From an uncultured Candidatus Saccharibacteria bacterium (GTDB taxonomy: Bacteria > Patescibacteria > Saccharimonadia > Saccharimonadales > JAEWBQ01): a stretch of DNA of 43,366 nucleotides. The notes beneath the pieces were generated by a model that saw only the letters and a program-made list of their open reading frames with translations, was not told the DNA's origin and searched no databases. The position numbers and the translations under genes were made by a program. Shown one piece after another: positions 18,645 through 25,345 of the stretch. The stretch's first letter is position 1. Every line of letters starts with the position of its first letter. The DNA lies in NCBI GenBank assembly GCA_946885745.1, contig CAMPGV010000003.1, positions 1-43,366 on the forward strand, read 5' to 3'.

Positions 18645-19550
18645 CTAGACGTGTGCGCCAAGCTTGGCGTTCTCGCGACAAGCCTCAGTATGGAAAAGAA
18701 GATCCGGATTTTGCTTGCAGTTCAAACAAATCAAAACTAGATCGTTACAGTTTGCCCACGCACAGTTCTCAAAATTATTGGTCGCACCGCTACAGTGACT
18801 ACACTCACCAATCACCTTAGCGTGATCACTAAAGTCAACTGTCATACGATCATCGAAGACACGCAGACTGCCCTCCCATAAACCATCATCGCCATACGCT
18901 TCGCCGTACTTCACAATTCCGCCATCTATCTGATAGACGTCCTTAAAGCCACGCTTTTTCATCATGGCCGAAATAACTTCACAACGAATGCCGCCAGTGC
19001 AGTACGTAATCACTTTTTTATTTTTGATATCATCGTACTTATCGCTTTCAAGCTCGGCGATAAAATCACGAGAAGTATTCGTATTTGGCACAACGGCGTT
19101 TTTGAATTTACCGATCTTTGCTTCATGTGCATTACGGCCATCAAAGAAGATAACATCATCACCATACTGCTCAATAAGCTCATGAACTTGCTGCGGCTTG
19201 AGATGTACGCCGCCGCCAATGACACCGTTTTCATCAACATCAAATTCATCTTCGCTATTTTGAAATCCAACCAGCTCACGGCGCGCCTTGACACTCATAC
19301 GAGGGAAGTCTTCACGACTACCATCGCTCCACTTGAAGACAATGTCGTTAAATCCTGGGTACTGCTTCGTAGCCTTGATATACGCCTTCAGATCATCGAT
19401 ATCACCGCCGACCGTTCCGTTGAGACCGTGCTTGCTCACTAAGATTCGCCCTCTAAGATTAAGGCTGTCCGACAGAGTTTTTTGCCATAGCTTCACCGCA
19501 ACTGGGTCGCTAATTGGCGCAAATTTATAATAGAGTAGAATTTTTTGCAT
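18645..19550 (-). CDS. trhO: tRNA uridine(34) hydroxylase, rhodanese-like (TrhO/YceA)
   Basis: Hydroxylates U34 of tRNA to ho5U with oxygen (prephenate-independent route). The 301 residues have the N-terminal UPF0176 domain (YYKFAPISDP, LNLRGRILVSKHGLNGTVGG). The rhodanese domain holds the active-site loop CTGGIRCE, and the Cys-rich tail has GECSHCSGA and LICLNCKQNPDLLFH. The TATAAT box (19559-19564, with TGG extension) ends 8 bases before the ATG, so a leaderless mRNA is likely. It ends 94 bases upstream of uvrC. It fits with mnmA and the desulfurase in a tRNA wobble-modification theme, though it is not adjacent to them. Confidence 0.94.
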   Translation of the reverse strand: MQKILLYYKFAPISDPVAVKLWQKTLSDSLNLRGRILVSKHGLNGTVGGDIDDLKAYIKATKQYPGFNDIVFKWSDGSREDFPRMSVKARRELVGFQNSEDEFDVDENGVIGGGVHLKPQQVHELIEQYGDDVIFFDGRNAHEAKIGKFKNAVVPNTNTSRDFIAELESDKYDDIKNKKVITYCTGGIRCEVISAMMKKRGFKDVYQIDGGIVKYGEAYGDDGLWEGSLRVFDDRMTVDFSDHAKVIGECSHCSGATNNFENCAWANCNDLVLICLNCKQNPDLLFHTEACRENAKLGAHV

Positions 19551-19584
19551 CGGTATATATTATACCACTTTTAAGCATCTCGAA

Positions 19585-20883
19585 CTAGAGGTCGGCATAA
19601 TGCTTCGACAGCATACGATACGAGCGAGACATAAACGCAAGCAGCGTCATAACGAGGCCGACAAGACCGGCAATAATAAACACCATGGCGATCGCTCGCA
19701 CCTCTCCAGTACCGAACCATGGGCCAACCGTTTGGTACAGTAGGCCGCCCTGTCGCATTGAGGGGATAATGACAAATTCAGCGATTGGCCCAATCATAAA
19801 TGCCATCAGCGGCATCGAGGCCGATTCAATCATCTGCGCAAACCCAAAAACACGACCCTGACGCTTGAGTGGTACGACACGCTGAATGATCGTCTGCTCT
19901 ACGGCTTCAACAAACGGAATCATGCACATATAAGCAAACATGCCGATAGCCAGCGGCAAGATCGCTGACTTCAGCGGGAATAGAATACAGACGATCCACA
20001 TGAGTACATTGATAGCTAGCAGAGTAAACAGTGGGCGCCTCCCAAGACCCCTTACCGACACAAACAGCCCACCGACAATAAAGCCCGTACTCAGCGCGCC
20101 CCAGAGGAGTCCCCATGCTTGCACTGACATCAGCGACAAGCCGTAAGGATCCATCAGCGCCATAAACACCCCACCCAGGAGGTTGTTGAAAGTCGTAAAG
20201 AAAATCAGTCCAGCAAGTCCCGGCACGACACGGATTGCCGCAATACTGCCCTTGATATCAACTTTTTTCGTCAATTCCGGATCATGCGCCAGCTGAACTT
20301 CGGGAATCCGCACAAATAGCACCAGGTGTAGTGCGGCAAGTGTCATCATTGCCACCGCAATCGCAAGCGCCCAGCCCATGCCAAAAAAGCCAATGACGAG
20401 CCCACTAAAGACCGATGTCACTAGAAAGCTAATGCCGTTCACCGTACCAACCATGCCGTTTGCACGATCTCGGATAGCTTCCGGCACGAGCAATGTCACT
20501 GTAGTAGAAAGGGCGATATTGCGCGCATTCTCCACGACACTTCCAGCAAGCACCACAATAATAAACAGCCAAAACCACATACCACCGAGCTGCAATAAAT
20601 CCTCTTTTGGAATCGCCAGGTAGATCAGACCCCCAATTGCAAATGCCGTAAGCGCAAACAGCGTCGACACCTGCATGACGTATTTTTTCTTGTGATGATC
20701 GACGAACGTTCCAAAGGCAATGCTCGTAAGTGACACAAATAACATATATGCACCGCCGATAATCGCCGTCGCTAGTACCGACCGCGTCTCCAGGTACACC
20801 CAAAACGTCAAACAGAACCACAAAAAGCTGGTCGTCACATTTGCGATCAGTGTATTAACGAGTACCTGATAGAAATTTTTCAT
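19585..20883 (-). CDS. Major facilitator superfamily transporter
   Basis: A 432-residue protein with about twelve membrane helices. After helix 2 it has the MFS loop GTFVDHHKKKYVMQVS, a variant of the GxxxDRxGRR motif. Features such as RDRANGMVGTVNGISFLVTSVFSGLVIG and RQGRVFGFAQMIESA resemble efflux MFS proteins of the enterobactin-exporter/MFS_3 type. The substrate cannot be told. I start at ATG 20883 (MKNFYQV); the longer frame to 20952 crosses the -10 TATAGT (20890-20895), which ends 6 bases before this ATG. It is divergent from the ABC exporter, so the two transporters share a 167-base control region. Confidence 0.88.
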   Translation of the reverse strand: MKNFYQVLVNTLIANVTTSFLWFCLTFWVYLETRSVLATAIIGGAYMLFVSLTSIAFGTFVDHHKKKYVMQVSTLFALTAFAIGGLIYLAIPKEDLLQLGGMWFWLFIIVVLAGSVVENARNIALSTTVTLLVPEAIRDRANGMVGTVNGISFLVTSVFSGLVIGFFGMGWALAIAVAMMTLAALHLVLFVRIPEVQLAHDPELTKKVDIKGSIAAIRVVPGLAGLIFFTTFNNLLGGVFMALMDPYGLSLMSVQAWGLLWGALSTGFIVGGLFVSVRGLGRRPLFTLLAINVLMWIVCILFPLKSAILPLAIGMFAYMCMIPFVEAVEQTIIQRVVPLKRQGRVFGFAQMIESASMPLMAFMIGPIAEFVIIPSMRQGGLLYQTVGPWFGTGEVRAIAMVFIIAGLVGLVMTLLAFMSRSYRMLSKHYADL

Positions 20884-20914
20884 ACCCCTACTATATCGCC
20901 TTTCTTGTAAAATG

Positions 20915-20943
20915 TTGTGTTTCGCACTAAATTTTATTATAAT
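20915..20943 (+). promoter_or_regulatory. Promoter of the ABC exporter with its leader ORF
   Basis: -35 TTGTGT (20915-20920), 17 bp, -10 TATAAT (20938-20943). The predicted start is near 20950. A perfect 12-base palindrome GACCCGCGGGTC (20956-20967) at about +7 could be an operator or hairpin. A further hairpin GTTCGG/CCGAAC lies at 20982-20997. Confidence 0.65.
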
Positions 20944-20953
20944 AGCCAGCACT

Positions 20954-21037
20954 ATGACCCGCGGGTCCTCTACACGTAAACGTTCGGACGACCGAACCGC
21001 TAACGACTCTCATACAAAATTAAATACACGTTTATAG
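20954..21037 (+). CDS. 27-codon leader ORF before the ABC exporter (candidate)
   Basis: An ATG 10 bases after the -10 opens a 27-codon frame beginning MTRGSSTRKRSDDRT and ending in NTRL, TAG at 21035-21037. It has six Arg and is hydrophilic. Its stop is followed directly by the exporter's Shine-Dalgarno AAGGAG (21038-21043), so translation of the leader would cover or clear the exporter's ribosome site. It also spans the palindrome and the hairpin. This arrangement is typical of regulatory leader peptides of resistance genes, but I have only position and frame as evidence. Confidence 0.4.
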   Translation: MTRGSSTRKRSDDRTANDSHTKLNTRL

Positions 21038-21050
21038 AAGGAGTTTTATT

Positions 21051-22802
21051 TTGGGAACGAATAAACACACTATCAAAATCTACTGGGAACAGGTCCGTAA
21101 GTACAGGACTAGCTTTTTCATTATGCTGATCTGTATTCCAGCAGGTGCTCTACTTATTGACACCTTGCTGCCCTATTTCTTCAGTCAGGCGATTGGCGGC
21201 CTAATCGACAGAGATGCGGCAATCATTCAAACTAGTCTTCTTGCAGCAGCGGCAGTCGGCATAGGGGGTGCGGCCGCCAACCTTATCGGTTTTCAGGCGC
21301 TTACTCGCCACGAGGCAAGCGTCAGAACTCAGCTCTCTAATGCAACTTTTGAGAGGCTGATATCAAAAGACCTTCAATTCTTTGTCAATGAAAAAGTAGG
21401 CGCCCTCACAAGCCGCTTCATCGACTTCGTCCGGGCGGAAGTTGCCCTACAAGACCTCTTGGTTATTCGCACGCTCGGCTTTGTTCTATCAGTAGGTACC
21501 GGTCTTGTTATTCTCGCCACTCAATCCCTCATCATTGCCGGCGTTGTCCTCGCGCTTATTGCAGCCCTGGTCGCGCAGGTAAAGTGGAGCATTAAAAAGC
21601 GCGCACCTTGGCGTCATGAACGTAAAACACTAGCCGGCGAAGTAAACGGCAGCGTTGCCGATGCGGTTACTAACAACCTTGTTGTGAAAACATTTGCAGG
21701 CGAGCAAACTGAAATCGAAACTGTAGCGACGAAAAATAAACGTTTTCAGGAACTATTCATCAAAGATATCAGTTTTATCATGTACGAAGGATCTGGGCGT
21801 GTCGCATTAATGGCCATCACCCAGATCATTGCCATTAGCATTTCAGCCTACCTCGTATTCCATGGACAAATGGATGTAGCGGCTGCGATTTTTACACTCA
21901 CTTACCTGCAGCGCATTGCATCACAGATCTTTATGCTTGGTGACATGCTGAACGGCTACGACCAGGCGCTCCTTGAGGCCGCCCCAATGAGCGAGATCCT
22001 CATGAAAGAGACAGCCGTGAACAATAAGCCGGGCGCCTTAGAGCTAAAAGCCAAAAAAACACCAATTGAACTACGTGGTGCATCCTACAGATATAGCGAC
22101 AGTACCGATAACGTCCTCAGTGATATCGATCTTGCTATTCCAGCTGGTCAAAAAGTCGGTCTTGTTGGTCATTCCGGCGCAGGCAAAACTACTATTACCC
22201 ACCTTCTACTTCGCTTCGCTGATGTCACGGACGGCGGCATCTTTATTGGCAACCAAGACATTCGTGACGTCACTCAAGAAAGCTTACGCCAGGCCATTGC
22301 CTACGTCCCACAGGAGCCCATGCTCTTTCACCGCAGCTTGCGCGACAACATAGCCTACGGCAAACCCGATGCTACCGATACTGAAATTCGTAAGGCTGCG
22401 ATGCAAGCGAACGCCATTGATTTTATCGAGAAACTGCCGGACGGCCTCGACACAATGGTTGGCGAGCGCGGCGTTAAGCTAAGTGGCGGACAACGTCAGC
22501 GTATCGCCATCGCTCGAGCTATTCTCAAGGATGCGCCGATTCTAATTCTCGACGAAGCAACCAGCGCACTTGATAGTGAAAGCGAAAAACTCATTCAGGA
22601 TGCACTTGAGAAACTCATGAAGGGGCGTACTAGTATTGTTATTGCCCACCGCTTGTCGACTATCGCCAAGCTCGATCGCATCATCGTCCTCGACAAAGGC
22701 AATATAACTGAAGACGGCACCCACACCGAGCTCCTAGCCATGAAGGGCACTTATGCTAAGCTCTGGTCACACCAGTCCGGTGGCTTTATCGAAGAAGACT
22801 AA
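21051..22802 (+). CDS. ABC transporter, fused membrane and ATPase domains (exporter type)
   Basis: A 583-residue half-transporter that would work as a dimer to export a substrate, probably a lipid, drug or peptide. The membrane domain has about six helices (residues 20-310). The ATPase domain has Walker A GHSGAGKTT (373-381), Q-loop YVPQEPM, signature LSGGQRQR (477-484), Walker B ILILDEATSALD (497-508) and H-loop IAHRLST. The start is TTG at 21051, chosen because AAGGAG stands exactly 7 bases upstream. It is divergent from an MFS transporter and preceded by a possible leader ORF. Confidence 0.93.
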   Translation: MGTNKHTIKIYWEQVRKYRTSFFIMLICIPAGALLIDTLLPYFFSQAIGGLIDRDAAIIQTSLLAAAAVGIGGAAANLIGFQALTRHEASVRTQLSNATFERLISKDLQFFVNEKVGALTSRFIDFVRAEVALQDLLVIRTLGFVLSVGTGLVILATQSLIIAGVVLALIAALVAQVKWSIKKRAPWRHERKTLAGEVNGSVADAVTNNLVVKTFAGEQTEIETVATKNKRFQELFIKDISFIMYEGSGRVALMAITQIIAISISAYLVFHGQMDVAAAIFTLTYLQRIASQIFMLGDMLNGYDQALLEAAPMSEILMKETAVNNKPGALELKAKKTPIELRGASYRYSDSTDNVLSDIDLAIPAGQKVGLVGHSGAGKTTITHLLLRFADVTDGGIFIGNQDIRDVTQESLRQAIAYVPQEPMLFHRSLRDNIAYGKPDATDTEIRKAAMQANAIDFIEKLPDGLDTMVGERGVKLSGGQRQRIAIARAILKDAPILILDEATSALDSESEKLIQDALEKLMKGRTSIVIAHRLSTIAKLDRIIVLDKGNITEDGTHTELLAMKGTYAKLWSHQSGGFIEED

Positions 22803-22933
22803 CCCGCATTGCACTAACCCTACAAATTAATACGGGTCGGGATTCGCGCAGGGTTTATCTTGGAACCCTCAGCCCCTTGCAGTGGACGTTGCTTTTTCAT
22901 GTATAGTAAGTTACCCTTATGGCATCGCTCCTG

Positions 22934-22964
22934 GGAACCCAAAGGTTCCGCCGTCTCAAGCGGC
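22934..22964 (+). promoter_or_regulatory. Two tandem hairpins in the leader of the orphan basic protein
   Basis: GGAACC/GGTTCC with loop CAAA (22934-22949), followed immediately by GCCG/CGGC with a 7-base loop (22950-22964). A weak promoter (TTGCAG 22877-22882, 19 bp, TATAGT 22902-22907) lies upstream. They end 30 bases before the ATG at 22995. Confidence 0.4.
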
Positions 22965-22994
22965 GCGATACGCACATCATAGTTAGGGGGATAT

Positions 22995-23660
22995 ATGCCA
23001 ATCGAAAGGGACGCAAGCGGGCACAGTATTTACACGCCTCTTCGCACAATTGTTACCGCGCATCCGTCAGACTTCTTCCGGGACAAACCCGAAGAGTACG
23101 TACGACGCACGGAACGAGCGCAGAAGAAGGTGTGTGATGCAATTCGCTTCGCCGAACGTCCCCTCTCTGGTCTCGGAACATGCCATGAATTCGCCATCGA
23201 CCCAATGTCGTCAAAAAGCGCCGTTGGACAGCTGGCCGACTTCGCTAACACCTACGATGATCGTCGTGCCAAAAAAGTACGGGCACAACGGCATCGCGAA
23301 GCAACTGTTGGCCTTGCGCCGCACGAGCATCGACTTCGCTCTCCGCAGAACCTCTTCCGTCGCCGCTCGATTCTCTTCGGAGGACGAGACATTCCCGTGG
23401 ATTTTTTCAACCGGAAGGTCCATGTGAGTGAAATCGATCAGTTTGTCCAGCAGATGCGCTGGACTCTGATCGAAGAAGCAATCGAAGAGATGTACGCTAG
23501 CGGCAAACTCGAGCTCGTTGGTGACATCTGGTCCGTCCGCGTGTCCGACATGGACGCCCATCGCCTAAGCACCCAAAGGTTGAATCGCGTTAAGCGTGAT
23601 GACCGCTCATGGCACGGACGACCCAATCGGGATCGTAGCCGCGTAAAAGTGGCTCCCTAG
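22995..23660 (+). CDS. Unidentified basic protein
   Basis: A 221-residue protein with no membrane segment and very high Arg/Lys content. It starts MPIERDASGHSIYTPLRTIV. The middle has RRAKKVRAQRHRE and LFRRRSILFGGRDIPVDFF. A likely folded helix pair is EIDQFVQQMRWTLIEEAIEEMYASGKLEL, and a very basic tail ends HGRPNRDRSRVKVAP. I do not recognise the family; nucleic acid binding is a guess from charge. AGGGGG stands 4 bases before the ATG and supports the start. It is transcribed alone, between an ABC exporter and convergent L25, with folded RNA elements on both sides. Confidence 0.65.
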   Translation: MPIERDASGHSIYTPLRTIVTAHPSDFFRDKPEEYVRRTERAQKKVCDAIRFAERPLSGLGTCHEFAIDPMSSKSAVGQLADFANTYDDRRAKKVRAQRHREATVGLAPHEHRLRSPQNLFRRRSILFGGRDIPVDFFNRKVHVSEIDQFVQQMRWTLIEEAIEEMYASGKLELVGDIWSVRVSDMDAHRLSTQRLNRVKRDDRSWHGRPNRDRSRVKVAP

Positions 23661-23664
23661 CTTA

Positions 23665-23745
23665 CACCCCGGCGCTAGTTGAAAAGCGTAGATGAGGATG
23701 ACGCCGATACGGCCGACTCTCCTACCAACGACTAGCGACGGGGTG
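23665..23745 (+). ncRNA. Folded RNA element or 3' UTR structure downstream of the orphan gene
   Basis: An outer stem of 14 pairs with one G-A mismatch joins CACCCCG-CGCTAGT (23665-23679) to ACTAGCG-CGGGGTG (23731-23745). Inside, GTAG..GAG pairs with CTC..CTAC around a hairpin GCCG-ATA-CGGC. A terminator follows at 23761. No separate promoter is visible, so it may be the 3' end of the upstream mRNA or a processed small RNA. I know no family with this shape. It is folded equally well on the minus strand. Confidence 0.5.
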
Positions 23746-23760
23746 CTTCGCTGCCCATTA

Positions 23761-23797
23761 AAAACAGGCGCCAATCGGCACCTGTTTTATTTTTTGT
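23761..23797. terminator. Bidirectional terminator between the orphan gene and L25
   Basis: Stem AAAACAGG-GCC / GGC-CCTGTTTT with one mismatch, loop aatc (23761-23788). A T-run follows on both strands, serving both convergent genes. Confidence 0.85.
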
Positions 23798-23806
23798 AGC
23801 AATCAA

Positions 23807-24541
23807 CTACTTATTAGCATCGACATTAAGCTGCTTTGGCTCATCCTGATTCTTACCACCCGGACGGGTCTCTTCGGCACCCGTTTGCTGCTGAGTGTCT
23901 GCACCGTGGTCTGATTCGACAGTAGCAGTATCTTCTTCAGCATCACCGCCCGCGGCTTCGTTGGCTGCCTGGAGTGCACTCGGCTCATAGACGTTCGCCA
24001 CAACGAGACTAGTGTCCTGCTCGATATCGGCGTACTCAACACCCTGTGGTAACTTGATGTCAGCAAGCGTTATCTTGTCGTCGGCCGATTCGAGCTCTAC
24101 GATCGAGATTTCAAGTGCCTCCGGAAGATTTGCCGGGAGTGCACGAACCTCAATCTTCTCCAGCGCCTGAAGCACGACGAGGCCGGCCTTTTCGGCAGCA
24201 CTTTCACCTTCACCGGTAAGGACAACTGGTACTTCCGTGACAATTTTCTCATTCTGCTTAATAGTATGAAAAGCGACGTGACGAACCCGATGTTTGATCG
24301 GGTCGATGTCAATTGATTTAATGATGGCTAACTTCTTCTTACCGCCAATCGTCAAGTGCACCGGTGAGTGCTTGCCGGCGGCATGTGCCACCTTGGTTGT
24401 TTCCACCAGCTGTGACTGTGTCGCGATCGGAGTGGCCCTACCGCCATACACGACACTCGGCACAAAGCCACCGCGCCGCAAGGTAGCGACCTTTTTACCA
24501 GTTACTGTTCGTTCGTCCAGCGTGAGTGAAATATCATTCAT
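23807..24541 (-). CDS. rplY: 50S ribosomal protein L25 (TL5/CTC type)
   Basis: Binds 5S rRNA in the large subunit. From ATG 24541 it is 244 residues, the long CTC form. The N-terminal L25 domain is ISLTLDERTVTGKKVATLRRGGFVPSVVYGG, then KSIDIDPIKHRVRHVAFHTI. The TL5 C-terminal domain begins near EKIVTEVPVVLTGEGESA and is followed by an acidic, disordered tail of about 60 residues. The longer frame from 24607 would cross the -10 (TATAAT 24584-24589), so it is rejected. GGGAG lies 11 bases before the ATG. Confidence 0.93.
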   Translation of the reverse strand: MNDISLTLDERTVTGKKVATLRRGGFVPSVVYGGRATPIATQSQLVETTKVAHAAGKHSPVHLTIGGKKKLAIIKSIDIDPIKHRVRHVAFHTIKQNEKIVTEVPVVLTGEGESAAEKAGLVVLQALEKIEVRALPANLPEALEISIVELESADDKITLADIKLPQGVEYADIEQDTSLVVANVYEPSALQAANEAAGGDAEEDTATVESDHGADTQQQTGAEETRPGGKNQDEPKQLNVDANK

Positions 24542-24583
24542 TCTTCTATGTTCTCCCTTCAGTGGTTGGTAACACGTACTCTT

Positions 24584-24615
24584 ATTATACCATTCATAGG
24601 AGAGCATGCTAAAAT
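24584..24615. promoter_or_regulatory. Divergent promoters of L25 (minus) and dedA (plus)
   Basis: Minus strand: TTAGCA, 17 bp ending TGG, TATAAT (24584-24589). Plus strand: TGC-TAAAAT (24610-24615), 9 bases before the dedA ATG. The L25 -35 overlaps the dedA -10, so the two promoters should compete. Confidence 0.55.
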
Positions 24616-24624
24616 AGAACCAAT

Positions 24625-25296
24625 ATGATACCCGGCGTTGATCTGATCGAATTTATTAAGTGGGCGAGCATCTTGGGTGTTGCCCTTATTGTATTTGCTG
24701 AATCTGGACTGTTAATTGGCTTCTTCCTTCCTGGTGACAGCCTGTTATTTACAACTGGTTTCCTCATTCACGCCGGACTCCTGCCCTTCAATATCCACCT
24801 TGCAGTACTGATTATCTTTATCGCGGCAGTTATTGGCGATAGTGTTGGTTACACCTTTGGTCGCCGGCTTGGTCCGCACGTCTTTAAAAAGCCAGACGCT
24901 CGCCTGTTTAAGCAGGAGTACGTCCAGCGCGCTCAAGAGTTTTATGAAAAACACGGTCCAGTTACGATCATCATCGCCCGCTTCGTTCCAATTGTCCGCA
25001 CTTTTGCGCCGATTGTTGCCGGCGTTGGCAAAATGGACTACCGCCGCTTCCTAGCGTATAACATCATTGGAGGTGTTCTCTGGGCAGCTGGCGTCACCTA
25101 TCTTGGCTACTTCCTGGGCGCATGGTTTGAACATATGGGCCTTGAGATCGATCATGTTCTTCTGCCAATTATTGCTGCGATCGTTATCATTTCAGTCCTC
25201 CCTCCAGCCATCCATATTCTCAAAGAAAAGAAGAATCGTGATGCACTTATGGCAAGCACCAAGCGTCAACTTGCTATCCTGTTCGGTCGTAAATAA
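24625..25296 (+). CDS. DedA family membrane protein
   Basis: A 223-residue protein with about five membrane segments and the DedA/VTT-domain motifs: FLPGDSLLFTTGFL at about 34-47, GDSVGYTFGRRLG with the F-G-R motif, and RFVPIVRTFAPIVAGVGKM. The family is implicated in lipid flipping and envelope homeostasis. Near-leaderless transcription is predicted. It is divergent from L25 and convergent with uvrA. Confidence 0.93.
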   Translation: MIPGVDLIEFIKWASILGVALIVFAESGLLIGFFLPGDSLLFTTGFLIHAGLLPFNIHLAVLIIFIAAVIGDSVGYTFGRRLGPHVFKKPDARLFKQEYVQRAQEFYEKHGPVTIIIARFVPIVRTFAPIVAGVGKMDYRRFLAYNIIGGVLWAAGVTYLGYFLGAWFEHMGLEIDHVLLPIIAAIVIISVLPPAIHILKEKKNRDALMASTKRQLAILFGRK

Positions 25297-25315
25297 GTAG
25301 CTCTGCCGCAAAAGA

Positions 25316-25345
25316 AAGACCGCTCCTATTTCAGGAGCGGTTTTA
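25316..25345. terminator. Bidirectional terminator shared by dedA and uvrA
   Basis: 9-bp stem ACCGCTCCT/AGGAGCGGT (25319-25327 with 25333-25341) followed by TTTT on the plus strand and CTTTCTTTT on the minus strand. The last codons and stop of uvrA form part of the hairpin. Confidence 0.82.

Noticed and set aside
18551..18661. 37-residue N-terminal extension of UvrC
   Set aside because: UvrC proteins begin just before the GIY-YIG domain, and the -10 TATACT lies inside the extension.
20884..20952. 23-residue extension of the MFS transporter
   Set aside because: It crosses the -10 box at 20890-20895 and the divergent control region. MKNFYQV at 20883 is a natural start.
23211..23561. Minus-strand 116-codon frame opposite the orphan basic gene
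   Set aside because: It lies wholly antisense to a frame with a good Shine-Dalgarno and has none itself; it is best seen as a shadow frame.
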